Assembly: GCA_963711035.1 (NCBI GenBank)
Contig: CAVQCN010000001.1
Coordinates: 682,001-746,000 of the forward strand
DNA length: 64,000 nt
Direction: 5' to 3'
Source: WHTK01 sp963711035
Lineage (GTDB): Bacteria; Chloroflexota; Dehalococcoidia; DSTF01; WHTK01
Positions 8,589 through 17,815 of the stretch are shown here, piece after piece. Made by a program: the position numbers and the translations under genes. A model generated the notes under the pieces. The model made no database searches. It was not told the DNA's origin and worked only from the letters and a program-made list of their open reading frames with translations. Each line of letters starts with the position of its first letter. Position 1 is the first letter of the stretch.

Positions 8589-10688
8589 CTAGCCGCCCGC
8601 CTGCCGCAGGGCGTCCGCCAGGCCCTGCAGGTCGTAGAGCGTGCCGCCTGCCGAGGAGCCGCCGTACTGCGAGCTGTCGACCACCTTGCCGACCTGCTCG
8701 ATGGCCTGAATCGTCGCCGTGTTGCCGCCGCCGTTGCCACCGGGACCACCTCGGCCACCGATGGCTCCACCGCCACCCGCGCCGCTGAGCATCACGAAGC
8801 GCAGCTTGCCCTGCTCGACCAGCTCCGCCAGCTGCTCGACGCTGAGCGCCGGGTCGCTGCCGTTGAAGCCGCCCATCGCCATCACGGGCTCGCCGGTGGC
8901 GATGATGGTGGACGAAGCCTGCATCGAGCTCTCGACGGCCACGAGGTAGGTCGCGTCGCCACGGTTTGCCTCGAGGTACGCGAGCAGGTCCTGGTCGACG
9001 GAGCCGCGACCACCGCCCGGGCCGCCACGAATGCCACCCTGCGCACCGTCCTGCGGCGCCCGGCCGTCGAAGCCGGCCGGCGGAGGGCTCGCGAACTGAC
9101 CCTGTCGGCCGCCATCTGCTCTGCCGAACGGCGCAGCGTTCTGGAAGTCCGGCCGCGCGGCCTGGCCGTTGCCCGGCCGACCGAATCCATCGCTCGCGCC
9201 GGCCACGTTGGCGCTCGGCAGGGTGCCGTTGCCCGCTTGGCCCGTCACGGTCGCCGACCACACGGCGGCCGGCAGCAGCAAGGCGCCGACGCCGATGGCC
9301 AGCGCCGCGACCGTGGCTCGCGTAGCTGGCTCGCGCCGCACGGCGTTGACTAGCAGCACGACGGCCGCCAGAAAGACCGGAATCGCCATGGAGGGCACGA
9401 GCCAGCTCTTGAAGTCCGGCGTGTAGCCGAGGATTTTGAGCTCGAGCAGCCCCGTGGCAATCAGCGCCACCGGTCCAAAGAACGCCAGCCAGCTACGCTG
9501 CGAAAAGCCTCGCGCGAAGGTCACGACACCGATACCGGCCAGCGCGGCCATCGGCGGGCCGAGGAACGACAGGTAGTAGTCGTGGAAGATGCCCTGCGCG
9601 AAGCTAAACACCGCGCCGGCGGTGAGCAACCAGCCGCCCCACAGCAGCACGCTGCCCAGTGCCGCGTTGCCGCGCAGCCGCCGTCCCGCGGCGAACGCCG
9701 CTGCGATACCGCCGATCAGCGCCAGCGGCGTCAACCACATCGCCTGGCTCGCGAGCGTGCTGCCGAAGAGCCGGAAGAGCCCTGGCACACCGCTGGCAGG
9801 TCCGGCTTCGCCGTCGATACGGCCCAGGCCGTTGTAGTCGATCAGCAGGTTCAGCATCGAGTTCGTCGAGCTGCCACCCGCGTACGGCCGCGACGCAGCA
9901 GGCGTCAGGTCGAAGGCCACGACCCAGGCGCTGGAAACAACCGCCAGGAGCACGGTCGCGGCGACCAGGTGCGCGATGCGGGTGCGCAGCGACAGTGGCG
10001 CAGTCGCCAGGTAGGCGAACCACAGCGCCGGCAGCGCGACGTAGGCGGCGAGGAACTTGGTGTTGAAGGCGATGCCCATGAACAACGCCGACGCCAGCAG
10101 CCAGCGCAGGTTGCCCTTCTCCAGGGCGCGCACCATCGCGTAAGCGCTCAGCGTGACGAAGAAGATGAGCCAGGCGTCGAGGTTGTTGCTGCGGTCGACG
10201 GCGACGGAGATCGGCGTCAGCGCGAGCGCGAACGCTCCGACGACGCCTGCCGTGCGGCCGAAGACGCGGCTCACGGCCAGGTAGACGAGCAGCACGGAGC
10301 CCATGCCGGCCAGCGCCTCGGGAAGGAGTAGCGTCATGCCGGAGTAGCCGAAGACGCGAGCGAAGGCCGCCTGAATCCACAATGCAACCGGCGGCTTGTC
10401 GACGGTGATGAAGCCGGCCGGGTCGAACGAGTTGTAGAAGAAGTTGTGCCAGCTCTGGGTCATGCTGCGCACGGCCGCGGCGTAGTAGGTGTTGCCGTAG
10501 CCGTTCTGCGAGAGCTGCCAGATGTTCAGATACGCGGCCGTAACCAGCACGCCAAGCAGCGCGAACGGCTGCCAGCCCGCCCGGTCGACTAGCTGACGCA
10601 GCCGCTCGACGGGCGCCGCGTTCAGCGTCTCGTCCAGGCCGCGCGGGCCCATCGTCCCTTCGTTTGCTCCGGATGCTCGTGATGTCAT
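8589..10688 (-). CDS. Glycosyltransferase family 39 membrane protein (ArnT/PMT-like)
   Basis: 699-residue polytopic membrane enzyme of the ArnT/Pmt superfamily, which transfers sugar from a polyprenyl-phosphate donor outside the membrane. The first extracytoplasmic loop has SFDPAGFITVDKPPVALW with the conserved Asp and the DKPP motif, and PISVAVDRSNNLDAWL follows. About 12 hydrophobic helices precede a long Gly/Pro/Gln/Asn-rich linker. A C-terminal soluble domain follows, with YLVAVESSMQAS and GEPVMAMGGFNGSDPALS, as seen in actinobacterial and chloroflexal members. An internal ATG at 10652 with GAAGGG is an alternative start. It is alone on this strand. Confidence 0.9.
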   Translation of the reverse strand: MTSRASGANEGTMGPRGLDETLNAAPVERLRQLVDRAGWQPFALLGVLVTAAYLNIWQLSQNGYGNTYYAAAVRSMTQSWHNFFYNSFDPAGFITVDKPPVALWIQAAFARVFGYSGMTLLLPEALAGMGSVLLVYLAVSRVFGRTAGVVGAFALALTPISVAVDRSNNLDAWLIFFVTLSAYAMVRALEKGNLRWLLASALFMGIAFNTKFLAAYVALPALWFAYLATAPLSLRTRIAHLVAATVLLAVVSSAWVVAFDLTPAASRPYAGGSSTNSMLNLLIDYNGLGRIDGEAGPASGVPGLFRLFGSTLASQAMWLTPLALIGGIAAAFAAGRRLRGNAALGSVLLWGGWLLTAGAVFSFAQGIFHDYYLSFLGPPMAALAGIGVVTFARGFSQRSWLAFFGPVALIATGLLELKILGYTPDFKSWLVPSMAIPVFLAAVVLLVNAVRREPATRATVAALAIGVGALLLPAAVWSATVTGQAGNGTLPSANVAGASDGFGRPGNGQAARPDFQNAAPFGRADGGRQGQFASPPPAGFDGRAPQDGAQGGIRGGPGGGRGSVDQDLLAYLEANRGDATYLVAVESSMQASSTIIATGEPVMAMGGFNGSDPALSVEQLAELVEQGKLRFVMLSGAGGGGAIGGRGGPGGNGGGNTATIQAIEQVGKVVDSSQYGGSSAGGTLYDLQGLADALRQAGG

Positions 10689-10981
10689 GGTCGGTCAGCC
10701 TTTCCGTCGCTCAGTGCGTCGAAATCAGGCTATCGGTCCACCCGTTCGGCATCGTCCCACTTGCAGGGTCACTTTCGCGTCATGCCGTGGCGGTAGGCAG
10801 CTTCGGCACAGGCAATCGACTACATCCCGGGGAGTACGCCAACGGCGCCATCGCAGCGCCCGTCTCATCCCGCCGATGGACTCGCAGGACACTTCCGCCA
10901 GCGGACGACTACGCCCCGCTACGTCCCTACGCTGATGACATGAGCCCTGCAAGGCGCCGGGCGTCGCAAGGAGACAATTCG

Positions 10982-11164
10982 ATGGCAGCCAAGAAGGCAA
11001 ACCGCGAACGCTACCGGAACATCCGCTCGGTGATCCTCTCCCTCAGCATCCTGAGCTTCCTGCCCCTCTTCGGCCTGATGAAGGGCGCAGTCAACAACAC
11101 GAGCACGTCGACGGCCGACACCACGAGTCAGGCAGTCGCCTCGGCCCCGGTCCAGTCGAGCTAG
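10982..11164 (+). CDS. Small single-pass membrane protein with Ser/Thr-rich tail (possibly frameshifted)
   Basis: 60 residues from ATG 10982 (RBS AAGGAG). A basic head MAAKKANRERYRN is followed by one membrane helix VILSLSILSFLPLFGL and a Ser/Thr-rich tail. After TAG 11162 the +1 frame continues with about 40 more Ser/Thr-rich codons (TPSTSSTTPTSTTSSNTST) and ends in TGA 11283-11285, which overlaps the GTG start of the next gene. That fits one extra base near 11162 in an about 100-residue protein, though chance repetition of TCGACG could also make the tail. It is probably co-transcribed with the ferric-reductase-like gene. Function unknown. Confidence 0.6.
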   Translation: MAAKKANRERYRNIRSVILSLSILSFLPLFGLMKGAVNNTSTSTADTTSQAVASAPVQSS

Positions 11165-11281
11165 CGCCAGCCTGGCTACTTCGACGCCATCGACCAGCTC
11201 GACGACGCCCACTTCGACCACGAGCAGCAACACGTCGACGACGCAGACCACGGCGTCGACCCACTCCCGCACGACGGCATC

Positions 11282-11917
11282 GTGATTACACTACCGGGTG
11301 CGATGGAAGAGGTCCGCGAAGACGCACTCTCGCCGTGGCAGATCCTGGCGCCGATTTCGGCACTGCTCTTCGTAGGAGCTGTCATTGCTACCGGCGTCAG
11401 CGCCTCGACGGTCTGGTACGTAATCCGCGGCACCGGCATCATCGCCTACCTGCTACTGGCGCTCTCGGTCGCGGTCGGGCTCTTGATCACGAACCGGGTC
11501 GCGCCGTCGGGCCGGCCACGCGTCGACCTCTACGAGGTCCACATCTTCCTGGCGCTGCTGGCGCTCGGCTTCACGACAGTGCACGGCCTGGCCCTGCTGC
11601 TGGACAACTTCGTCAGCTTCTCCGCCGTCCAGATCCTGGTGCCGTTCACGTCGTCCTATCGGCCGTTCGCGGTCGCGCTCGGCATCCTGGGCTTCTACGT
11701 TAGCCTGGTCGTCTACCTGAGCTTCTGGGCACGCCAATACATCGGCTACAAGGCGTGGCGCACGCTGCATTACGCGAGCTTCGCTGCGTTCATCGTCGCC
11801 GGACTGCACGGCGTCCTCAGCGGGACGGACACGCACACCTGGTGGGCGGTGAGCCTCTACGCCATCACGATACTCGCCGTCGCCGGGCTGACGGTGCGCC
11901 GCTTCAATCGCGGCTGA
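11282..11917 (+). CDS. Ferric-reductase-like transmembrane protein
   Basis: 211 residues with six predicted membrane helices, starting ISALLFVGAVIATGVSAST. Histidines lie in EVHIFLALLALGFTTVHGLAL and LHYASFAAFIVAGLHGVL, the paired-histidine arrangement of haem-binding ferric reductase-like domains (FRD/MsrQ type). The FAD/NAD domain of true ferric reductases is absent. The GTG at 11282 fits a GTGA overlap with the upstream Ser/Thr frame; ATG 11303 is the alternative. A membrane electron-transfer role is likely, partner unknown. Confidence 0.75.
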   Translation: MITLPGAMEEVREDALSPWQILAPISALLFVGAVIATGVSASTVWYVIRGTGIIAYLLLALSVAVGLLITNRVAPSGRPRVDLYEVHIFLALLALGFTTVHGLALLLDNFVSFSAVQILVPFTSSYRPFAVALGILGFYVSLVVYLSFWARQYIGYKAWRTLHYASFAAFIVAGLHGVLSGTDTHTWWAVSLYAITILAVAGLTVRRFNRG

Positions 11918-11943
11918 CCGGCACAGCGTAGCGAGACGAATTA

Positions 11944-13233
11944 TCAGGCGGCGGGCATGAGGGGCTTCGTCGCCGACGGCGCCTCGGGGCGCTTTGCGAG
12001 CAGCAGCAGAATCGCGGCAATGAAGTAGCCGAAGCCGAAGGGGATGAACGCGGCAAGGTAGCTGCCCGTCGTGTCGTACGCAACGCCGCCGATGATCGGG
12101 CCGGCCGCGTTGAGCACCATCTGGAAAGGCTGCGCCCGGCCACGGATGGCGCCCAGCGCCAGGCGGCCAAAGTAGTACGCGAAGATGATCTGGCCGCTCG
12201 TCACCATCAAGCCGAAGCTGAGGCCGTAGACGAGGCCGTACAGCGCTCCCATGAGGAAGCTGTGCACGTTGATCAGCACGATCATGCCCAGCGAGGAGCC
12301 CACGAAGCCGGCGATCAGCGTCTTGCGCGTCCCGAACCGCAGGTCGAGAAAGCCCTGCAACAACGTCCCGGCGGCAGAGCACAACGCGGAGATACTGATG
12401 ATCAGGGCGGCATGGTTCGCCGAGAGGCCGCGGTCCTCCATGAAGGGGATCTGGTGCAGGTTGATGGCGCCGCCGGCGAAGAACTGCAGGCACAGCGCCC
12501 CGGTCACCAACCAGAAAGTCCGAGTGCGCACGGCGTCAGCGCTCGACCAGTTTTCTTCCAGTGGATATGACGGCGCTCCCCGCGCCTGGCCCGTCGTCGT
12601 GGGAGGCAGATCCCCATCCGGCAGCAGCCCTTTGCTCTCCGGACTTGGATAGAGCCAGAGAAGCGTCGGTACGATGCCCAGGACCGCGACGATTCCCGCC
12701 AGCGCGAACGTGGATTCGCGCCAGCCAGAGGAATCGATGATCAGCTGCACGGCGATCGGCAGGATGGCGAAGCCGGCGCGCGAACCGAGCAGCGCGATGC
12801 CGATCGCGAAACCGCGACGGCGGATGAACCACTTGCTCACAGTGACGCTGACAGTCAGGTTGGAGATGCCCTGGGCCGTGCCGCGGCCGATGGCGTAGAT
12901 GATCAGGTACTCCCACAGCGTCTGCATCAAGCCGAGGCCCAGGAGACAGACGCTCATGACGCCCGCAGCAACGGCCACGATGATGCGGCCGCCGTGCTTG
13001 TCGATCATGGGGCCGATCCACGGCGCGATGAAGGCGCTCACCAGCGAGCCCAGCGCCACTCCGATCGAGATCTCAGTGCGGCTCCAGCCAAACTCGCGCT
13101 GGAACTCGGGGATGTAAATACCGAGGACGGGGTTGAAGAGGGTGGTTTGAACGAAGGTGATGAGGACTGCGGCGGAGACGACGGTCCAGCCGGTGAAGAA
13201 GCGCGGCTTCCTGGCGATCACAGGATTCGGCAA
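11944..13233 (-). CDS. MFS transporter (monocarboxylate/OFA-like)
   Basis: 429 residues with 12 predicted helices. The N-terminal half has FNPVLGIYIPEFQREFGWSRTEISIGVALGSLVSAF, typical of the oxalate/formate-antiporter and monocarboxylate-porter groups. The loop after helix 2 reads GPMIDKHGGRI, the MFS G-x3-D-x2-G-x-R motif. It is a single gene, so the substrate is unknown; an organic acid is plausible given the catabolic genes around it. A TATCCT -10 on the minus strand at 13299-13294 may serve it, but the -35 is weak. Confidence 0.9.
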   Translation of the reverse strand: MPNPVIARKPRFFTGWTVVSAAVLITFVQTTLFNPVLGIYIPEFQREFGWSRTEISIGVALGSLVSAFIAPWIGPMIDKHGGRIIVAVAAGVMSVCLLGLGLMQTLWEYLIIYAIGRGTAQGISNLTVSVTVSKWFIRRRGFAIGIALLGSRAGFAILPIAVQLIIDSSGWRESTFALAGIVAVLGIVPTLLWLYPSPESKGLLPDGDLPPTTTGQARGAPSYPLEENWSSADAVRTRTFWLVTGALCLQFFAGGAINLHQIPFMEDRGLSANHAALIISISALCSAAGTLLQGFLDLRFGTRKTLIAGFVGSSLGMIVLINVHSFLMGALYGLVYGLSFGLMVTSGQIIFAYYFGRLALGAIRGRAQPFQMVLNAAGPIIGGVAYDTTGSYLAAFIPFGFGYFIAAILLLLAKRPEAPSATKPLMPAA

Positions 13234-13452
13234 ACCGTGGCTATTGCGGTCCTCCGTTCGCCGGCGCAGCCGCGCGTCGCGTTGCTTTCGGTCAGGATAC
13301 CAGTGAGATGAGCTCTGGCTTCACCGATGGCACCGTTCCCATGCGCGTTCTCGAGGCGAGGCTGGCTCCACCTCTCTGAAGCTACCGAAAGGCGCGCTTA
13401 GCTACAACAAATGAAGCGGAATGAATGAAACTCACGGAACAGCTGCGAGACT

Positions 13453-13479
13453 GGAGGCCCGGCATGACACCGGGCCTCC
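13453..13479. terminator. Hairpin downstream of the flavin reductase
   Basis: Perfect 10-bp stem GGAGGCCCGG / CCGGGCCTCC around a 7-base loop. It sits 49 bases beyond the stop of the minus-strand flavin reductase. There is no T run on the minus side and only TTT on the plus side, so it may be a weak or factor-assisted terminator. Confidence 0.6.
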
Positions 13480-13527
13480 TTTGACGCTACGAGCAGACGT
13501 AAGCGTAATCCGCGCGGGACGCGGTCC

Positions 13528-14004
13528 CTAACCGCCGTACTTGAAGCCGGTTTCCGCCAGCGTCAGCGGCTCGCCTTCGCGCTGCACGCCGGCCTCGATG
13601 ACCTCGCCGACGAAGATCGTGTGGTCGCCGATCGCCACGGTCTCGCGCACGCGGCACTCGAAGTAGGCGAGCGCATCGGTGAGCACCGGCAGGCCGTTGG
13701 GGCTGGGCGTGAACTCGGCGTCGCCGAGCTTGTTGCCGACGGGCTCGACGTGCTTGAAGAAGGCACTTGCCAGCGGCACCTGGCCGGTCTCGAGCACGTT
13801 GATGCAGAAGAGACCGCTGCTTTCGACCATCGCGGTCGAGGGCGTGTCTGCCTTGGCGCCCAGCACGACGAGCGGCGGCTGAAACGAGGCCTGGGTAAGC
13901 CAGTTCACGGCCGCGCCGGTCATGGTCTTGTCATCCTTCGTCGTCATGACGAACAGGCCGTAGGGAATCATGCGCAGCGCGGTCTTCTTGGCTGCTTCGT
14001 CCAT
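13528..14004 (-). CDS. Flavin reductase-like domain protein (FMN split barrel)
   Basis: 158 residues of the flavin-reductase split-barrel family. It has the typical start RMIPYGLFVMTTKDDKTMTGAAVNWLTQASFQPPLVVLGAKADT, then FCINVLETGQ, and later FECRVRETVAIGDHTIFVGEVIEA. Such proteins reduce FMN or FAD with NAD(P)H and often feed a partner monooxygenase. The HpaB-type hydroxylase at 19060 needs reduced FAD and has no reductase beside it, so this gene is a candidate partner (inference from distance only). The RBS AAAGGAG supports the start. Confidence 0.85.
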   Translation of the reverse strand: MDEAAKKTALRMIPYGLFVMTTKDDKTMTGAAVNWLTQASFQPPLVVLGAKADTPSTAMVESSGLFCINVLETGQVPLASAFFKHVEPVGNKLGDAEFTPSPNGLPVLTDALAYFECRVRETVAIGDHTIFVGEVIEAGVQREGEPLTLAETGFKYGG

Positions 14005-14154
14005 TTCGATTCGCTCCTTTTCTCCACGGAATCCTGGGGCCGCTACGATAGCGCCCCCAATACTAGACCCGCCGTTCGCTCTTCGCGAGCCCAGACAACT
14101 TGCCTGGTAGGCCTCTCAAGAGGCAGCATGGAAGAGATAAACGGGGAGAAATTC

Positions 14155-14841
14155 ATGATTGACGATGGACGCACCAATTCTCTACTGCGGCTGGCTTCGC
14201 TCGCGGCGTTCCTGTTCGCGACCCTGCTTCTGCTGCAGCTCTCCACAGCTCGGCTCGCCGAGACGAATATCAGCAGCGATAGCTTTCAAAGCGTCCTGAT
14301 CAGCATCGGCGCCCACCGCATGATGTTCTCGCTGAGCGCCTTCTTTGGCACTCTCGCGGTCGTCTGCCTCATACCGATGATGCTCGGGGTCTGGGAATCG
14401 ACGGCGGTCACCGACAGGCCCTTCGCCGTGATGATCGCGGTCCTGCTGCTGATTAGCGGCATGCTGTTGGTGGATGCCTATGCCCACCTCGGCAACCTCA
14501 TCGGCGTCGCAGAAGACTACCGCCACGCCGTGGCGCCGCGAGACGTCATCGTCTTTCAGGGCGACACGATCGGCGATCAGTTCCAGATCCTGCAGTACGC
14601 CGGCCTGGTCGCCTTCGGCATCGCCATGCTCGTGTGGAGCTGGCTGATGGCGCGCTCGGAGGTCTATCCCAAGCCCATGAGCTGGCTCACCTGGGCCGTC
14701 GGCCTGCTCAGCTTCGCCTTCGTGATCCAGCCCGTCATGTTCATCCCTACTCTGCTCGTGTGGGCCGTCGCGCTGGGCGTGGTCTGGCAACGCGCCACGA
14801 TGCCGAAGCCGGTGACCGACATGGAGTCTGCGTCCTCGTAG
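14155..14841 (+). CDS. DUF4386-like integral membrane protein
   Basis: 228 residues with about six membrane helices: ASLAAFLFATLLLLQL, LSAFFGTLAVVCLIPMMLGVW, MIAVLLLISGMLLVDAYAHL, GLVAFGIAMLVWSWLM and two near the C-terminus. A conserved-looking loop QGDTIGDQFQILQYAG precedes helix 4. The organisation resembles DUF4386 proteins, whose function is unknown. ATG 14155 is chosen because GGGGAG lies six bases upstream; ATG 14128 with AGAGG is possible and would add nine residues. Confidence 0.65.
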   Translation: MIDDGRTNSLLRLASLAAFLFATLLLLQLSTARLAETNISSDSFQSVLISIGAHRMMFSLSAFFGTLAVVCLIPMMLGVWESTAVTDRPFAVMIAVLLLISGMLLVDAYAHLGNLIGVAEDYRHAVAPRDVIVFQGDTIGDQFQILQYAGLVAFGIAMLVWSWLMARSEVYPKPMSWLTWAVGLLSFAFVIQPVMFIPTLLVWAVALGVVWQRATMPKPVTDMESASS

Positions 14842-14842
14842 G

Positions 14843-15229
14843 CTACTTGCCCGCCAGCGCGAGAATAATCCCGGCCAGCAGCAGCACGTCGCCAACACTG
14901 AATCGGATCGCGTTGTTCCCAAAGTTGTCGGCCAGGAAGAGCAGGTGCTGGCTGCTCGTGCGCTGCACCCAGAGCGAGCGCGCCGGGCCGGCCAGGCGGC
15001 GTTGCGCGCGCACCGGCATGAAGCCACCGTTCACCAGCGTCACGAGCGCGTTGGAGAAGATGCCCAGCGTGAGCAAATACTGCGACGGCGCGTCGATCCA
15101 GCCGATGACGACGATGATCACGAAGGAAACCGCCCAGAAAAAGGCGCAAGTCGCAAGGTTGGGACGGCGCTGCCACACAATACGGGCAGCCAGGATGGCG
15201 AGCGGTCCAAACCACGGCAAGAGGTTCAT
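14843..15229 (-). CDS. DUF5317-like small membrane protein
   Basis: 128 residues with helices at WFGPLAILAARI, AFFWAVSFVIIVVIGW and a C-terminal VGDVLLLAGIILALAG. The NGGFMPV motif in the middle and LLFLADNF with a hydrophobic end fit DUF5317, a family of unknown function. Its ATG overlaps the stop of the upstream DHA2 transporter as ATGA, so the two are translationally coupled. It ends one base from the convergent plus-strand gene. Confidence 0.7.
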   Translation of the reverse strand: MNLLPWFGPLAILAARIVWQRRPNLATCAFFWAVSFVIIVVIGWIDAPSQYLLTLGIFSNALVTLVNGGFMPVRAQRRLAGPARSLWVQRTSSQHLLFLADNFGNNAIRFSVGDVLLLAGIILALAGK

Positions 15230-16788
15230 ACGAATGCACTGTACCGGGGCGCCAAGTTAGGGTCGCGCGGGACGCAGTTCCCTAGCCGTCTGTAAGCACA
15301 GCCTCGACCTCGACCTCTCACTTCCTCAGCGGCTCCACTGCGGTCCTGCCGCGCAAGGACGAGGACGTCGTCATGCAGGAAGAGGGCCAGCACCATGCCG
15401 CCAGCCGCGATCAGGGCCATCGCGATGAACGCGTCGCGGAAGGCCTCGAGCAGCAGGCCGTTGTCGAGCGTGCCCGAGACCATGGTGGCGCCGGCTGGAG
15501 CGCCGTGCATCGACAGCGACACGACCACGATCGTCGTCAGCAGCGCGGTGCTGGCCGAGCCAAAGACGCGCCGCGTCACGTTGTTCAGGGCCGTGGCGCG
15601 CGGCATCAGCTGCTGCGGCACGGTATTGAAGGCCATCGTCGTGACCGGCATCATGCAGAACCCCATGCCGAAGCCCCGGAATGCCGCAATCACGGCAATG
15701 AGGATCGGGCTGGTCGACACCGTGATCTGACTCAGACCCAACGCCGTCGCGAGCAAGAAAAGCAGACCCAGCAGGGCAAAGGGGCGCGGTCCGGCCTTGT
15801 CGTACAGCCGGCCGGCGATGTTCAGCGCCAAAAAGTCGCATATCGCCACCGGGAAAAGCAGCAGACCCGTCTCGGAAGCACTGACGTCGTAGGCCTCTTC
15901 CAGGACGAGCGGCAGAAGGTAGTTGCTGCCGAAGAAGCAAAACTGCGTGACGAACTGCATGACGGTGGCGATGGCGAACATGGGATTGTGGAACAGCTTG
16001 AGCTGCAGCAGCGGGTCGCTGTGACGCAACTCCCACAGCACGAACGTCATGACGCCCAGTGCGCCGCCGCCGATCAGCACGATTACGAGCGGGCTGGCCC
16101 AGCCGCTATCGGAGCCTTCGCTCAAGCCCAGCAGCACGGCCGGGAACGAGAGCGCTATGAGGACAAAGCCAAGCAGGTCGAGGCGCGTGGCGCGCGTCAT
16201 CAGCGTCTCGTGGAGCAATCGCTGCGCCAGGACTAGCGTGACGATGCCGACCGGCACGTTGATCAGGAAGATGGCGCGCCAGCTGACGTAGTCGACCAGG
16301 TAGCCGCCAACCGTCGGTCCCAACATCGGGCCCATCAGCATCGGCAGGCCGAGCAGCACCATGAAGCGGCCCCGCTCGATCGGCGTGATCATCGTGAACG
16401 TGATCGCCAGACCGAGGGGCTGCAGCATGCCGCCGCCCAGGCCCTGCAGGGCGCGGAACACGATCAGCGCCGGCATCGACCAGGCGACGGCGCACAGCCC
16501 GGAGCTGAGCACGAAAGCCACCAGCGTGATCATGTAGAGCCGCTTGAGGCCGAAGCGCTCACCCAGGAAGCCGCTCAGCGGGATCACGACGGCAAGGCCG
16601 ATCAGGTAGATCGTGATGATGAGCTGCGCCTGGCCCACGTCGGCGTGGAAGCCCTCCGTGATACCCGGCAGCGCCACGTTGACGATGGTGCTGTCGAGGA
16701 GCGTCATGAAGGAGCCGAGCGTAATGACACTCAGCGCCAGCCAGCGCCGGTCGAAGCCGCTCTGCGGCGCAGTTGCAGTGCTACTCAC
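15226..16788 (-). CDS. MFS drug-resistance transporter, DHA2 family (EmrB/QacA type)
   Basis: 520 residues, 14 predicted helices. LGSFMTLLDSTIVNVALPGI is the DHA2 motif D1. GERFGLKRLYM is motif A, and the ALQGLGGGMLQP and LGPTVGGYLVDYVSWRAIFLINVPVG blocks include antiporter motif C. Proton-driven export of hydrophobic compounds is expected; the substrate is unknown. The C-terminal 30 residues are basic and look unlike the family, possibly an extended tail. A possible promoter lies at 16854-16884. Confidence 0.93.
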   Translation of the reverse strand: MSSTATAPQSGFDRRWLALSVITLGSFMTLLDSTIVNVALPGITEGFHADVGQAQLIITIYLIGLAVVIPLSGFLGERFGLKRLYMITLVAFVLSSGLCAVAWSMPALIVFRALQGLGGGMLQPLGLAITFTMITPIERGRFMVLLGLPMLMGPMLGPTVGGYLVDYVSWRAIFLINVPVGIVTLVLAQRLLHETLMTRATRLDLLGFVLIALSFPAVLLGLSEGSDSGWASPLVIVLIGGGALGVMTFVLWELRHSDPLLQLKLFHNPMFAIATVMQFVTQFCFFGSNYLLPLVLEEAYDVSASETGLLLFPVAICDFLALNIAGRLYDKAGPRPFALLGLLFLLATALGLSQITVSTSPILIAVIAAFRGFGMGFCMMPVTTMAFNTVPQQLMPRATALNNVTRRVFGSASTALLTTIVVVSLSMHGAPAGATMVSGTLDNGLLLEAFRDAFIAMALIAAGGMVLALFLHDDVLVLARQDRSGAAEEVRGRGRGCAYRRLGNCVPRDPNLAPRYSAFV

Positions 16789-16853
16789 GGACAGGGCTGA
16801 CGATGGACACGTGCCGGTGGGTCATCGATTGCGCAGTGCAGTGTACGGTGCGG

Positions 16854-16884
16854 ATTATACGAAACAGACTCCCTCGTTTGTCCC
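16854..16884 (-). promoter_or_regulatory. Candidate promoter of the DHA2 transporter
   Basis: On the minus strand, perfect TATAAT (16859-16854) is preceded after 19 bases by GGGACA (16884-16879). The spacer is longer than ideal and the -35 matches four of six bases. The predicted leader is about 58 bases. Confidence 0.4.
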
Positions 16885-16898
16885 ATATTCTGCAAAGT

Positions 16899-17201
16899 CT
16901 ACTCGCGCGCGAAGAGCGGCACCGCGCTCTCGTACGGCACCACCGGGTGAATGTCGACCGCGTTCCAGTGGAAGAGCTGGAGGTCGCGCATCAGCTGGTC
17001 GACCGCGTGCGCGTTCGGGGCGTCCAGGAGCATGAAGATGGCATGGCCGGTCGGGTCCGACCACCAGCCCTGCGGCTCGATATCGAGTCGCTTCGACGCC
17101 GCGTCCAGTTGCTCGGCAGCGCTACGGGCTTTGGCGCCGACGTGGGCGTGGACCGCGGCGCACGTCTCCGGGCCGTGGGTCATGACGACCATGTGGAGCA
17201 T
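16899..17201 (-). CDS. Small ferredoxin-like fold protein (DUF3303/muconolactone isomerase-like)
   Basis: 100 residues. It starts MLHMVVMTHGPETCAAV and contains GWWSDPTGHAIFMLLDAPNAHAVDQLMRD and FHWNAVDIHPVVPYESA, the pattern of small alpha+beta-barrel dimers such as DUF3303 and muconolactone isomerase-like proteins. No catalytic assignment is possible. It stands alone, divergent from the VOC gene at 17326, so a link to aromatic degradation is only suggested by position. Confidence 0.6.
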   Translation of the reverse strand: MLHMVVMTHGPETCAAVHAHVGAKARSAAEQLDAASKRLDIEPQGWWSDPTGHAIFMLLDAPNAHAVDQLMRDLQLFHWNAVDIHPVVPYESAVPLFARE

Positions 17202-17325
17202 GTGGTTCCACCTCTCTTTCCTGTTCCCAGCTTAGGCGGGTCGCTCGTCTGACTGAATATCGAGCCGTACCATGCGTCTCGGCTATGATGGCGGCGTTTC
17301 CCCGCGTTCAGTGTGAGGACAAAGC

Positions 17326-17742
17326 ATGAGCATCGAATCCTTCGACCACTACACCGTACGCAGCAAGGACCTGCAGGCAGCGTGGCGCTTCTACGAGCAG
17401 GCCCTGGGCCTGAACGTTCGCACGCGCCCCGGTATGCCAGTCCCCGCCGCCATCGTCTCCATCGGCGACCGCGAGACCGTGCACCTGTTCCAGGCCTCGG
17501 ACGAGATGGAGTCCATCTTCGCCCGTATGGAGCCGACGGACGAGCAGACGGCAGAGTGGCGCACCGGCCGCCTGCACCACGTCGAGTTCTGGGCCAAGGA
17601 CCTCGGCGCCACGCGGAGCCGGCTGGCAGAGGCGGGCGTGCAGTTCAGCGAGCGCACCCTGCCCGACAAGCACCAGCTCAGCATGCGCGACCCGGACGGC
17701 ATCGCTGTCGGTCTCAATTTCCCGCTCAGCGAGCTGGCATAA
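17326..17742 (+). CDS. VOC family protein (glyoxalase/dioxygenase superfamily)
   Basis: 138-residue single VOC module. FDHYTVRSKDLQAAWRFYEQALGLNV carries the first metal histidine (H8), RLHHVEFWAKDL the second, and MRDPDGIAVGLNFP the C-terminal strand. In the last strand the usual acidic ligand is replaced (GLNF), so metal binding may differ. RBS GAGGA seven bases before the ATG. It heads the NHL/HpaB/VOC cluster on the same strand and may act on the same substrate class. A TATGAT -10-like word lies at 17283-17288. Confidence 0.8.
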   Translation: MSIESFDHYTVRSKDLQAAWRFYEQALGLNVRTRPGMPVPAAIVSIGDRETVHLFQASDEMESIFARMEPTDEQTAEWRTGRLHHVEFWAKDLGATRSRLAEAGVQFSERTLPDKHQLSMRDPDGIAVGLNFPLSELA

Positions 17743-17815
17743 GGGGCTACGCACAAAAAAGTCGCCCACCTTTCGGGTTCGAAGGCCTGTATTCACGAAT
17801 AAGCCATCCCTATGC

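Noticed and set aside
9582..10331. Plus-strand open frame opposite the GT39 gene
   Set aside because: Composition is dominated by Arg, Gln, Ala and His, typical of antisense frames, and the opposite strand encodes a recognisable membrane enzyme.
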